From Epiperipatus broadwayi (lineage: Eukaryota; Onychophora; Udeonychophora; Euonychophora; Peripatidae), in assembly GCA_028023455.1 (NCBI GenBank), contig JAQFVV010012400.1:14021748-14085747 (forward strand): DNA of 64,000 nucleotides, written 5' to 3'. Position numbers and translations under genes: made by a program. This document shows positions 12,174 to 24,844 of this stretch, in pieces (position 1 is the first letter of the stretch; each line of letters begins with the position of its first letter). The notes under the pieces were generated by a model. It searched no databases. It saw only the letters and a list, made by a program, of their open reading frames with translations, and was not told the origin of the DNA.

Positions 12174-13859
12174 ATCATCATCATCAACCATTATCAATCC
12201 ACTGCAGGATGAAGGTCTCTCCAAGTTTAATCCATCTTCTCCGATCTTTAGCTTTTCTTCTCCACAACACCTCTGCACATTTTCTTATTTCATCCATCCA
12301 CCTCACATGTGGTCTCTTTCTGAGTTTTTTACAATCTCTTGGAATCCGGTTTAAAATTTCAATTGTCCATCTATTATCATCTTTTCTAGCAATATGTCCA
12401 GCCCAACTCCATTTCAATCTTTTAATTTTTTCAATAAGGTCAGTAACACCTGTTTGTTGTCTTACCCATACATTGCGTATTCGATCTCTTCTTGTTACTC
12501 CCAACATACATCTCTCCATACTCCTTTGAGTGGTCTGAAGTCTCTGTATTGCTCTTCTATTAAGTGTCCAAGTCTCAGATCCATAAGTAAGAACTGGTAA
12601 AACACATTTGTTAAAAACCATCCTTTTCAAACACATAGGCATATTTCCTTTTAGTATCAAGTTATATCTACCAAAAGCACTCCAACCAAGTTTAATTCTA
12701 TGATTAATTTCCTCCATTATGTTTCCATCTGTATTAATAATCTGACCAAGGTATTTGTAACTGTTAACTTCTAATTCTTCATAATCAATCTTTATTTTCA
12801 TATTTTGAGCAAATCGATTAAACATTACTTTAGTCTTTTTAACATTTATCTTTAGTCCTACTTTTCTACTTTCATCTACTAACTCCTGCAACATTTCCTG
12901 CAGCTCTGAAGCATTATTTGCAAAAACAACTACATCATCTGCGAAATCTAAATGACTTAAAATACTCTCCATTTACTTTCACTCCTTTAGTTTCCCATTT
13001 TAATCCACAAAATACTTCTTGCAGCACTGCTGTAAAGAGTTTTGGAGATATGGAGTCACCTTGTCTTACACCTTTCTCAATGTTGATTTTTCCAGTATCA
13101 TTATGTAATCTAATTGTTGCTGTTGCATTTTTATAAATATTCTTTAAAATATGACAATATCCTGGATCTATACCTTGATGATCCAATGCTTTAATCACTG
13201 AAGAAATGTGTATAGAATCGAATGCCTTTTCATAATCTACAAATCCAAAACATAATGACAACTCATATTCGTTTGTCCTTTCTATGACTTCTCTCAATAC
13301 CTGGATATGATCTATTGTACTAAAACTACTTTTAAATCCAGCTTGTTCTCTTGGTTGGTGGAAATCCAAAGTTCTCTGTAGATGAGTTGTAATTATCTTG
13401 GTAAAAATTTTATATAAAACTGATAAAAGGCTGATAGGTCTGTAATTTCTAATATCTTCTTTATCACCTTTTTTAAATATTAATATTATTACTGCATTCT
13501 TCCAATCTTCCGGTACACCTTTATCATTTAGACATTTGGTATATAATTTTGCTAAAATTGTTTCTATTTCTTCACCTCCTTCTTTTAATATATCAATTAT
13601 AATTCCATCATTTCCTGGAGCCTTTCCTTTCTCTATTCACTTAATTGCATGTCTCACTTCATTTAAAATTCTGGGCAATTCGGAAGATGTAATAGATATA
13701 GGAGGTACTTGTTCTTTATTACTATATAATTCTTGATAAAAATCTTCTACCAATTTCATGTCGTCATCTCTCTTTTTAGTAATAATTCCATCTTTTTTTC
13801 TTATTGCAGATATAAATTTCCTACCAATACCAAAATGTTGTTTAACATTTTTGAGACTT
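12174..13859 (-). pseudogene. 5'-truncated RTE-type LINE (reverse transcriptase part)
   Basis: Minus-strand remains of the same RTE-type family as 42476-45603, covering from just upstream of the reverse transcriptase domain to the 3' end. Readable parts include PREQAGFKSSFSTIDH, VDYEKAFDSI, GVRQGDSISPKLF, LDFADDVVVFAN and the C-terminal WAGHIARKDDNRW region ending QWIDNG. The 3' end is a short TGATGATGATGA tract, as in RTE elements. The copy carries an in-frame TGA where the related copy reads KCMKKGKAPG (near 13637), a one-base insertion near 12960 that splits the RT frame, and a three-base deletion near 13660. At 13859 similarity ends abruptly, so the copy is 5'-truncated, the usual result of incomplete target-primed reverse transcription. 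No convincing target duplication is visible. Confidence 0.93.
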
Positions 13860-14103
13860 GAAAATATTTTGCCATATAATCAAATGTTGTCAAATGTATT
13901 TTATTTTCACAACCGCAATGATGTGAAAATAGCTTCTCATATATGTAATGAATCCCGAAACGCTTCCCAAAATTATGTCACCACGTTTCAGAACTGTAAA
14001 TCAAAGCGTTAATGGCAATGTTATGTAATCTTTTTTAATAATTGATTGGCATCTTAATTCCGTACCCAACAAAGATGGGTGTTAAATTATATATGTATAC
14101 TAT
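13860..14103. other. Unassigned spacer
   Basis: No gene or clear repeat is seen between the truncated LINE and the fold-back repeat. Confidence 0.4.
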
Positions 14104-14352
14104 TTAAAACAGGCAAAACTCACTGTATATATTGCCACACACAAGTTAGAGTAATCAATAGAGGCCAGAAGACTTGTGCATAAAATCCCCATCTAGTGCC
14201 TACTTATCCAATATCCCCAGACTAGTTTCTGGCTTATGGCCTTCAGTAGGCACAAGATGGGGATTTTATGCACAAGCCTTCTGGCATCCATTGGTTACTC
14301 TAGCTTGCTGTGCGTGGCAATATATATATACAGTGAGTTTTGCCTGTTTTAA
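14104..14352. mobile_element. Fold-back MITE, family A, copy 1
   Basis: The left arm starts AAAACAGGCAAAACTCACTG and the right arm ends with its inverse, with TTAA at each outer edge (14104-14107 and 14349-14352). Internal parts are also mirrored (GTGCATAAAATCCCCATCT and AGATGGGGATTTTATGCAC). Related copies lie at 21490-21720 and 51064-51391. The TTAA edges may be a target duplication or part of the repeat, because similarity to the 51.4-kb copy seems to continue for about 50 bases beyond. No ORF. Confidence 0.75.
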
Positions 14353-14855
14353 CAAGTTATATACAAGCATAAAAAGTGGTAGTCATGTGATGTTTATTGG
14401 TGTATATTTTAATAAAAGAGCATGAGAACTCTTAGCAAGAATTTCAATATGTAATTATCTATCGTTTGGTAGACCGCTTGCTCATTCATGCAAACATAAA
14501 TGTATATAAATAATCTGTCATATTATTAAACTATTTTATTATCTAATTTATTTGAGTCGTACGAATTATCTTTTCTCCACTTCCACGTGTACAACCATTC
14601 ATATGCCTATTTAGTTAAGTTATAATACATTAAGTCTCATTGTCTTCTCCGCTCTACTAGTGGGCTGGACTTAAGAATGAATTCTCTTGTGCCATCATTA
14701 AATGTTATTCATTAGGTGTTTAACCTGGGGTTTAGGAAATAGGTTCGAAACCAGGTAGGTACCTGACCTCAATCTCGTGCTTAACTCGGTTTTTGAGTTC
14801 CAGCTCATGTTAGATGGATCAATATGTTTTGACCAGTACAATATCTAAGTCTAGC
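14353..14855. other. Right part of the 4.9-kb insert
   Basis: This contains a perfect Pol III B-box-like sequence, GGTTCGAAACC, at 14742-14752, in a GC-richer context (14700-14830), perhaps a decayed tRNA-derived SINE. No cloverleaf or paired A box was found. Confidence 0.3.
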
Positions 14856-15566
14856 AAGGATGAATTATAAATGTATATTATATGTTAATTGCTATTATAA
14901 ATTGTTCTTTATTTTAATCACCACAAATAAATTAATGTTTATCTTAATAAATTTATATTGTTGCTATTAACTTAGGTGTTTTGATTTACAATTGCATGAA
15001 TCATTATAAAACCATTTTATCTTATCCTATGGTATGTTCTATGTTATATCTCATATCTTCTTTGCCAATGCAAGAGTATTCATGATGGACCCATTGGTGC
15101 CCTTTTATAAATTTATGAGTTCATTGTACATGTAGATAAACTATTATAAAGTCATTTGTCATCAACTCATTTATTTATTACTTATATTTTAAATTACCTG
15201 AATACAACACTTACTCAGTATATTTAAATTGTCTAAATATGTAATACATGAGTGGAGAAACCATTTGGTTTATAAACATACTTATTATATGTAGTTGCCT
15301 AAATGTGATGCATTTGCAAGCCAACTAGCCCTGCTCAGTTAAAATATTTTCATTACATAGCGATTATTTAACCTGAGGGCAGTTCCATTTATGAAATGAG
15401 TTGTCTGGTACAATGAGCAGTCTATTATCCACTATAAATTTTGGCTTTTCAATAAGGCCATTTTATTTATGACCCAGTACCCAAATCTGTAACCTATTCA
15501 GAACAATTATTTTCATTTTCATATTTTTTACCTTTTATTTTATTCATATTAAAATCTTTCCTTTAC
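14856..15566. repeat. Duplicated segment, unit A-prime (right part)
   Basis: It resumes the alignment with 3700-4445: GTTGCTATTAAC, GCATGAATCATTATAAAACC, GCCAATGCAAGAGTAT, TACAATGAGCAGTCTATTAT and ACTATAAATTTTGG occur in the same order in both copies. Confidence 0.75.
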
Positions 15567-17178
15567 AATATGTAAAAGAAATCATCTGTAATCAAAAAAA
15601 AAAAAACTGTTCTTTTATATTTTGATAAATATAATGTTAGGATGAACAATCAAAAATAAAATCTTAATTCTGAAGATTTTCACAAAAAAGTATATACATA
15701 TATAGGATACCATTCTCAGATTTGGAATATAACTCAAAAACAAAAGATAATAATCTAATAGAGAATTTTGGAATAATGAATAAATATTTTATTATGTATC
15801 ATTTATAAAAATAATCAGTCATTTTCTATGATCTCCTTATGCCTTGTTGAAAGAATAATATAATGATCTATGTTATGTATATTGTATCAAAGAAATAAAT
15901 TATATGAACAAACATTTAGGTCACAATGTTTAAGCTCCAAAGTAAAGGATTAAGCATAAACAAGTTATATTCAATTAACCAAAATGAGATTTTTTTTGTA
16001 AATTTCAACTTGAATTGATCAGAACTAACTACAAACTCTGAAGTTCACCATTTTAAGCACAACTGCTCAAAGTAAAAAATGCAAAATGTAAAAATGGAAC
16101 TATTTAACAAAATTAATGTAACTTTTTTCCTTTTTGTACATTATTTCAAACATTATAGTCAAATATTAATACTTGCATAAAAATATTCTATTCATTTCTG
16201 CAGCAAATGACATTTTTTTTAAATAAATTTGATTTATTATAAATAACCACTTACTTATAATTATTTAAGATTGACCTTACTAGATAAAACACTATTATTA
16301 CCCGAGATCTTTTTAAGTTGTTACATTATGATAATTTCAATTTTTAACTGACTAGTCTGTTGTTTGTTTTCCACAATAAAACAAAGTAATTACATATATT
16401 CTTTTTCATTACAAATAGAGGTCTTTTTCATCAACTTTAATTATTAAATCAAAAAAAAAAATGCTTTCATTCACAACTGCAAACTAATAAAATTGTTTCT
16501 TGAAATATGCATCACTTTCTAAGACTAAAACAAAACTATTAGAAATCAACTTCTATATCTTTTCTAAACATAAACAGCCAACAATACATACCCTAACTTA
16601 TTTGGAATAATGATTTGTCCAGATTAAAACATACTGTAATTAATATCTTTAAAATATTTCTTTGACCATATTCCTTTTATATTTATAGAGAACTCATATA
16701 ATATCACTAGAAATTTAAAACAATACAGAAAATTACCATATAAAATGAAAACTTCACCTTTCACTGCGTGTATACAATAAATATTGTAACAGCACAAATT
16801 AATAGTATTAGAATTATGAACTTAAAAATTGCAGGTTCATAGATCAAAGCTCTATTTCTCATTTTTGGTGTTCAAACATGATTTCTAAGCAACTAGCTAT
16901 TTATTATTTATACCATAAAAATCATACTTTAAACATAAGATAATTTAAGGAAATATTAGATTTGTAATTTTAATATTTACTGAATATATGCTTACAACAC
17001 ATTCTGTATATTAAACATTTTACATCACTATAGCATTTTCATAATGTAATCAAAAATTTTAAAAATTTAGATTAAATTTCCTATTTTTCTTTACTTTTTT
17101 ATGGGATATTTAATAATAATTAATAATTAAAGTTAAGATTCTGATTTTTTGAAAGAGCATTTAATAGTAAATAAAAAA
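15567..17178. other. AT-rich noncoding stretch
   Basis: No ORF, exon or structured repeat is supported. Confidence 0.6.
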
Positions 17179-17444
17179 AAAGGGTTCAATTTTTCAGTTG
17201 TTATTTTCTAGGAAATATAAAACCACAAATTAAGTAGGACATTGTACAACATATGCAAGCTAAATTAGCAACATTTAGTGATTTATTTTTTTTTGTTGTT
17301 ATTTTGTTATAAAGTATGTAGATAATTTATTTACTGTACTGTGTTTATTGAGGTGTTGTTTTGTTTTTTGTTTTTCAAATTTGTAAATTCAAAATTAAAT
17401 AAAAATATTAAATTATTATTTGTGCTAATATAATAACATATTAT
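17179..17444. repeat. Tandem duplication, copy 1, interrupted by an LTR
   Basis: About 265 bp here are nearly identical to 19528-19788. Copy 1 continues after the inserted LTR as 19496-19526, where it matches 19787-19815. The unit is therefore about 290 bp, duplicated head to tail, with the LTR inserted in the first copy at TTAT. Identity looks very high (a few differences, mainly in a T run). Confidence 0.9.
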
Positions 17445-19495
17445 TGTAACGAGACAGCGTTACATCAGTATTAGATCTAGGAAGCATCGAGAAACACACA
17501 CACACTAGCAAGCAACCTAAAACACTCGTAATTTTATTTTCGTAACTCGTAATATTTTTTTTCTCATAAATACATTTATAAAACACATTGATAAAATACA
17601 GACGGTAAAACGTCTAATTAAATGATTAAAGTTTTAGATAATAAAAAAAATAATAACAAAATATAATTTGCTCTCCTAAATAATAAAATATAATATGCAC
17701 TCCTAAATAATAAAATATAATTGTCAATCAAAATCACCACGGGGAATTAAAAATGTTTATTTTAGAAATATAATGTTAACTAGAATAAAACTTATAGAAA
17801 AGATTTGAGGAAAAGATAAATGCTCGACTTCTAAATTTAAAATAGCTTGTATTGTTCTGGTAAAACACACGCACACACGCATGCATTCGAGGTGTGAAGG
17901 AATCAGGTTGGTTGAGTGAGATTGCAAAATGAGATTGTCTCAAAATAAATATTGCCTTTAGCACAAAGAGTGAGTGAGCAGGTACCTCAAACGCGGACCT
18001 GAACGACAACTCCAAGAACAGGGAACTATGGGGGTAGATTGGATCCCAAGATATGGATCAACCCTTATAAATACTAGTCAAAACCTATTCAATGGTTGGT
18101 TCGATTTGATTCATTTCGATTGATACGTTATCATTGCTGTGTTTTTTATATTTTCCAATTCTCAGTACGCCGAGTTAGCACCTAATCATTATTCCGATGC
18201 TTATGTTTCCATTTTAAAAATAGAATTGTTCTGAATTAGCTTGATTATTCCTCAGTATTTACGATGACCATTATGAAATTAATACCAAGAGCGTCGACTG
18301 TCATGAGGGGCTAATAAACCCTTCAGTGACTGATCGGCGCTCCGCTACTGAAATATCTCCGAAGCTATGAAATTCTGATAACATCGTCGTGTTAAGTGAA
18401 TGCTCCCAATAAAAGAAATGTTCCGTGAAATACCCAAACTCGTCCAGACCAATCGACATTCGTTGTAACCAAGACAAATCCTAGGTAAATATGTTTTATA
18501 TTATGTTCACTCACTCAATTTATAAACTCATAAGGCAATCTCGTAATTAACAGAACATAAATTTACTCAAATAAATCTTAAGACTTTCCTCGTCATGATA
18601 GTTTATTTTTGTTACTGAACTTTGTAAACATGAACTTTGAACTTAAGTGAATCTAAGGAAAGATTATATATTTTACCAAATAGAAAGGAACTTTATCTCA
18701 TTATTCAAATTATGTTATGACTAATTATGATTCTCTGTGAGCGTGAATGTATGTGCGCGTGTAATAAATAAATTAATAATGTTTTCTTTTCATATTTAAT
18801 AAACTTGTTCAATATCTAATCAAGTCGAGCATATCTCAAATCTTTTCACACACAATCAAAACCGTAGTTTATTTATTCTTTAATAACTTATCTTTGAAGT
18901 AGATTTAATTAATTTTAATTTTCGTTTCAATTTAGTTACTTTATTAATTATGTCAACATCGTGCCGTAAGTCACGATGTTTCTTATTTCACCTTAGTTAA
19001 GATAGATTTAAGAGCGGGCGGGTCTATAATCAATCAAAGTAAACGTCAATTAATTATGTTATATACGATAAAGCGGGGGGATGAACTTGTAAGCCTTGTG
19101 TTCGGGGCGTAAGCGAACAACCTCATAGGTCAGTGACAACCAATAAATAATCCTTATGCCGTTATCGACTAATTAGAAAACCATGCTGAATTTCATTAGC
19201 GGACAATGCGTCTTTTCCGGGAGGAGTCCTCCTAGCAACAATCATGTAACAACCTTGAGAAACCTTATTGGTCCATGCTGGGAGTGTTGAGCTAGTGGGT
19301 GGGATTAGACTTCGAAATCGTTTTGACATGATGTAAGGTGATGCGAGTAATTAAAATCAACTTAAATAATCGTATCTGGCGCCCCCTTATGTGGATCGTG
19401 AACAACTGTCGATGTAAGAAAATAAATAAAGCCTTACGCTGTGTCATGTTTATTTCGAAGCCCGTAGTCTCGGGGATAGAGGGGTTCCCGTTACA
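17445..19495 (-). mobile_element. Solo LTR, TGTAACG-type, minus orientation
   Basis: A 2051-bp block bounded by TGTAACG and CGTTACA and flanked by TTAT on both sides (17441-17444 and 19496-19499). The intact pre-insertion site survives in the neighbouring tandem copy (CATATTATAGTAG around 19780-19793), which proves the insertion and its limits. On the minus strand it starts TGTAACGGGAACCCC and has GGCGCC about 112 bases in. It ends with the palindrome TGTAACG-AGACAG-CGTTACA (17445-17464). No coding capacity is seen. It is related in its terminal design to, but clearly a different family from, the LTRs at 6.7 and 61 kb. Confidence 0.85.
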
Positions 19496-19815
19496 TTATA
19501 GTAGTGATTTGAAGATCCTTAATAATAAAGGGTTCAAATTTTCAGTTGTTATTTTCTAGGAAATATAAAACCACAAATTAAGTAGGACATTGTACAACAT
19601 ATGCAAGCTAAATTAGCAACATTTAGTGATTTTTTTTTTTTGTTATTTTGTTATAAAGTATGTAGATAATTTATTTACTGTACTGTGTTTATTGAGGTGT
19701 TGTTTTGTTTTTTGTTTTTCAAATTTGTAAATTCAAAATTAAATAAAAATATTAAATTATTATTTGTGCTAATATAATAACATATTATAGTAGTGATTTG
19801 AAGATCCTTAATAAT
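19496..19815. repeat. End of tandem copy 1 and complete tandem copy 2
   Basis: 19496-19526 completes copy 1, and 19528-19815 is the uninterrupted copy 2. The phrase AGTAGTGATTTGAAGATCC occurs in both. See the entry for copy 1. Confidence 0.88.
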
Positions 19816-21489
19816 TCTGTTTGGATTAAAAGAGATGTGGAATATCATTTGTCTAATTATTAACTATGCATCTGTATACATGTGAAAGACATATTTAACA
19901 TTTTTAATGATATAAAAATTGTCACAAAGTTTTATGTCTTTATTTTTAATATTTTGTTTAAGTTATATAAATTTACCCTAAATAGCAAGCCTAAATGGTT
20001 CCCTAAAATGCCTCACAAATCAAAAATCTTGATATAAAAAATAATCAAATATGATTTCTTATGAAAAAAATTCAGTAATCTAAATTCAAAATATATCTAA
20101 AAAAAACGTGAAAAACACAATTTAAAAACGAAGTTTAAAATTGAAAAAAGTAATAATTAACAAACATTTTATAAACTATATCATTAATAATAATAAAAAA
20201 TACTAATCTGTAGTTAAATATAGTTTATAATAAAAAATCTTTTTTACAGTTCACCATTTTGAATCTTACTTAAATCAAGAATAAATTAACACAATGTATG
20301 TCACAAATTTATTTTTAGATCACTTGGGTGTTCTAGTATTAAAGTTTTTTATTTTTTAAAAATTATCTAACCATGAAGAGTTTGAATTTTTTTGTGCAGC
20401 ACTATTATTATTTTATTTTTTAAAACAATCCATCACAATTTTATTTACTTTATATAAATACAGTCATAACTAAATAGAAACTAATTAAAGAAATGTAATG
20501 TATAGTTGGTTGTTATAGTTTAAATATCATGTTTTTAAATATTTTATTTTTTGCAGATATTGTTTTAGCATAAAATACTAACATTTTGTTTGAAGCGAGT
20601 AAAATTTCTATAGATATAAAAGGATTAGCTAAAAATTTGCTAAATAAAAAATTATTTTTGAACTAATGTTCACATCAAAATTTATTAATATTATTTTCTT
20701 GTGGTATATTATTAGTTTGTACTAAATGAAATTTGTATAAAAAAATTTTTACTGACATCGTTTAACATTCATGATGAAAGCCCTCATTGTTTAAGATCTG
20801 ACAGGAACAAATTATGAGGGTACTCAATAAAAATTAAAAAAGCAAATGACATTTTCAACTTAAGTTTAGTATGATTATCTTATAAGGTTTATTATTAATT
20901 ATATAATGGATTAAATAACTTTTTGCACTTTTATTTGTCAAAAATAATTTAGAATTTGCATTTAAAAAAATTTAGTCAATAACTGAATGAATATATCTTA
21001 GCTAATACACAAATTTTAAAATATATTATTAATTCACTTTGTTACTATAAATAATCAAAATGTTATTCATTATTCATCATAAATGAAACATTAATTTTTT
21101 GCTTTTTAGCTATTTATGATGAAAGTCTTATTTACCTTTACTGTGTAATAATTTAAAGTACAGACTGCTTAAATATACTGGATGAAACTGAATTAAATAC
21201 AATAATCATATTTCGACAGTAAAATCAAAACATAATTATTGTGCATAATGAACAAACTTTATAATATACTATAATTTTTTGGTGTGAATGTTATCAGGTT
21301 AACTTCCAATAAAGAATGGTGACCATGTGGTGTTTGTGGTTATTAAAGAACCAAAGACACCAAAAAGTATGGATGCTGAACTGAGTTCAGATCTATATAA
21401 CTATAGAAGCTAATAAGCTTGAATTGAAAACATTATTGTGTTTTCATTTTGGATTCAGAGCTTTATAATTAGCTAATAAGGTAAAAGGT
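19816..21489. other. AT-rich noncoding stretch
   Basis: No gene seen. Around 21300-21350 a short piece (GGTGACCATGTGGTGTTTG) resembles the sequence just outside fold-back family A copies at 14.38 and 51.43 kb. Confidence 0.5.
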
Positions 21490-21720
21490 GGCTGCTGGAA
21501 GATTGCATTAGATCCTAAGATCTAGGTGCAGTGGTTTCAGATCCAAAACTCCTCACTGACTAAAGTCACAAATTACAAACTAGTCTGGGGATATTGAATG
21601 AGTAGGCACTAGATAGAAATTTTATGCACAAACCTTTTATCCATTGATTACTCTGGCTTGCATTGAGTGGTGTCACTGAATGGAGAGTTTTTCCTTTATA
21701 TTTCTTTTCATTAAGTCACT
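21490..21720. repeat. Fold-back family A, half copy
   Basis: It contains the right half of family A: CTCCTCACTGAC, GGGGATATTGAATGAGTAGGCACTAG, TTTTATGCACAAACCTT, CATTGATTACTCTGGCTTGC and a terminal GGAGAGTTTTT. The left arm is missing or unrecognisable, so this copy cannot fold fully. Confidence 0.65.
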
Positions 21721-24276
21721 ATCCTATGATATCATCACTCTTATTAAATTGCCATTATTGAAAAATAGCAGATGTTTTTAAAATAAAATGTCTTTTTTTT
21801 TTTAAAGATTGTTGTAGGAATAGTTAACTGTCAATCAAAATAATGAGAACATTGATCACTATGGCAAATCCTCCATAAAGGTGTATCATATGTAGCAGGG
21901 GAGGCAATCACTACAGTAGAAGAACTCTGCAACTCAATTCTTTGAAAATCATTTTCATTTAAATGGTGTGGCATAAAATACAATTTTAATATCTGCCTTG
22001 AACAAATACAAAATTAAAAACAAAATGGAGGGCTGATGAAATATTTATAAACAGTAAGATTTTCAGCATACATCTTAATTAAATAATAAAACTAAAAGTC
22101 TAAATCATTATAATAAAATCATTCTTTAAAAACTTCTAAATGATTTATTAATGGATTTTTTTCCTCTTATTTAAATCTTACCTAAAATATTGATCTTTTC
22201 TTGGCATTACACTAAATGTGAAATATTTCACATCAAAAAGTACCTTAATTTGATATCAAAAATCAATACCAAAATTATAAAAAATGAAAAACAGTTAAGT
22301 CATTTATCATTATATTCCTTTTTTACATTTTTAACTTCAAATATAGAAAATCATAGCAATATTTAAATTTTAAATGCCTACTTCATTCTTAATCAAATAT
22401 TACTGAAAACAAAAATATTGTCAGCAAAGTAGCATTGGAAATTGAGAATTTTGGCCAGATTATCAGTAATATACAAGGATAACATACCAAAGTTTTATAT
22501 TAATTGCTGAAAATCTTCAAATTATAAATATGCTAAGTGCTATAACTACTTTATACTTGTACTTCTCAGGATGAATAGAAAAAAATTTATCTGGATATAT
22601 ACATAAATTAGTTTTATGTATAACACTAGTAATATCATTATCATTCCTTATATTTTCATGCTTGTAAATATTAAAATATATTTTTAAAATATTAATATTC
22701 CATATGAACAACTTTAATAACTCCAAGCCATTCATTGTAGTGAGGGTAATTCTGAAATCGATACAGACTTCAAAAGATATCAAAATAACTAGAAGGCTAC
22801 ATCTACCAATAAAAAATTTGTCAAATGTTTCTATAGAATTAATATATATATATAGAAAAAAGATAATTCAGAATAAGTGCTTAATTGCAATAAATTATAT
22901 TGTTTTTATACATCAATGGCTTCATAAGACCAATAGTCTGATATTTCATTGTTTGTTTTGGTTAAAAAAAAAAAACATACATTAACTTCTTTGCTTTTTT
23001 GTAAATGAATATGAATGAGTGAACATATATACATGTATTCCCTCAATTTATTATTTATAACTATTATTATTTTAAAATTTTGTTATATTATAATTTTAAT
23101 TTGTATATGCATACCATACATGTAAAAAAGTGTATTGTATATATACATATGGGCAAGTTGGAAAGTATTGCAAACACTTACAGGACAGGACAGTAAACAT
23201 TAAGTGCTATCCTGTAAACAAAGCATAAACTATTTATGCGCTATGCAGGTTTGGAACAAAATACAGTGGAAGTGAGTTTCATATATACAAAATAATGTTT
23301 CCTTGTAAAATAGTATTCATTAAATTAACATGTATTATTTGTTATGTAATTTAAGTGTATATTTAAAATAATTCAAGGAAATCTAATTTAATACTTACAA
23401 AAGCCACCTTCCTCCTAATGCACTTACCACAGTGCTTCATTCATTTATACATTTAAAAATAATTTTTAATAAAAACGGCAAGAGAAAAAGAAGACTTACA
23501 TTTATGTATAGACTTAAATAAACATTCCTGACTTTTGCCTTTGTCAGTGAGGACAAGCTTCAAAGCCAGAGTAGAATGATGACATCTAATCTTGGAAGAA
23601 TATTTATGTATTAATGTTTACTGAAGTTACTCATTTTTCTTTTATATAAGTATATAAAATTTCATAAAATACTTTTTATATTTTATTTAGATATGAAAGT
23701 TCCATTTTATTGATACTAATGTCACTAACTTAATTTAAATATATTTCTATTTACTGGATGTCATACTCAAAATTTACAACTTGACATTTTATAAACTTTG
23801 TTAATGATATAATTTACAGCAGATAACTGCACTAATATTTACTTAATGGTATTCAAAATTATTTCATTGTTTTTATTCAATAATTAAAAAAGAAAGCATC
23901 AATTTTTCTATATACTGAGAGAATCTTACATTATTTTTAAAAACTGTTTAACATAGTCAGTGAAAGGTAAGTGCTATACTAGTTAATGAATCACTTATCA
24001 TTCAAATTAGAAGCAACATTTAAACTTTTTTTTTTGAATGGCCAGCTCATAGCAAATCAATAAGTAATTATCCAATTAATGGATGGCAAATATATATTTA
24101 GTTAATTTGAAATTTGAGTTGAAAGGTAAACTAAATCCTCATCAACTGATACTTTATTCCTCTAGTGAGTACTGTCTTCATAGAAATTGTGGTAAGCTAT
24201 TTAGAAGCTATTTCATTTTACTTATACTATCAATAACTGAAAACAGGCTTATTATATACCTGTGTGTATATATATG
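21721..24276. other. AT-rich noncoding stretch
   Basis: No supported gene. Open stretches at 22517-22985 on both strands are AT-driven and lack motifs. Confidence 0.5.
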
Positions 24277-24844
24277 TAATATAGGGTATATGAGCACAGA
24301 CTTTCAGATGACCCATCACTCTACACTTTATCCAATATCACTGATACACTCAAGCACATATATGCTGAAAAAATAAATAATCACCAATATACGTATTTCA
24401 TGCTAAACCAGCAATCATCAGTTGGTCCAGATTATCATCTCCCACACACATATACTATAAGTGCTCAGATATATATTAAGATAGACAATCTTCCTACTTT
24501 AATGGACAGACTCCAACCTACTACACCCTCCAACTCTTCAACCATCCATCCAATTGAAAATCTGATGATGGAATGCTCAAAGGCCACCCTGAGGCCGAGA
24601 TTCTTGGAGCCTGTCCATTAAAGTAGGAAGATTGTCTATCTTAATATATATCTGAGCACTTATAGTATATGTGTGTGGGAGATGATAATCTGGACCAACT
24701 GATGATTGCTGGTTTAGCATGAAATACGTATATTGGTGATTATTTATTTTTTCAGCATATATGTGCTTGAGTGTATCAGTGATATTGGATAGAGTGTAGA
24801 GTGATGGGTCATCTGAAAGTCTGTGCTCATATACCCTATATTAT
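24277..24844. repeat. Near-perfect 238-bp inverted repeat (fold-back family B)
   Basis: The left arm is 24277-24514 and the right arm 24606-24844, with a 91-base loop. By eye the arms differ at only about two positions in the inner 230 bp (TTTATCC versus CTATCC, and CAGACTCC versus CAGGCTCC), apart from small differences at the outer edge. A transcript in either direction would fold into a long, nearly uninterrupted duplex. A related, decayed copy lies at 40181-40480. No ORF with known motifs; the open stretches across it are by-products of the palindrome. Either a recent fold-back transposon or a palindrome kept identical by gene conversion. Confidence 0.92.

Noticed and set aside
12140-12600. 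Plus-strand ORFs of up to 129 codons
   Set aside because: They are antisense to the RTE reverse transcriptase coding sequence, and the same antisense ORFs recur at 42506-42897, as expected for shadows.
14104-14352. piggyBac element because of TTAA edges
   Set aside because: The terminal sequence is unlike piggyBac ends, similarity to another copy extends past TTAA, and other family copies lack TTAA edges.
14742-14752. tRNA gene at the GGTTCGAAACC B box
   Set aside because: No cloverleaf stems, anticodon loop or paired A box at proper spacing. Kept only as a possible SINE relic.
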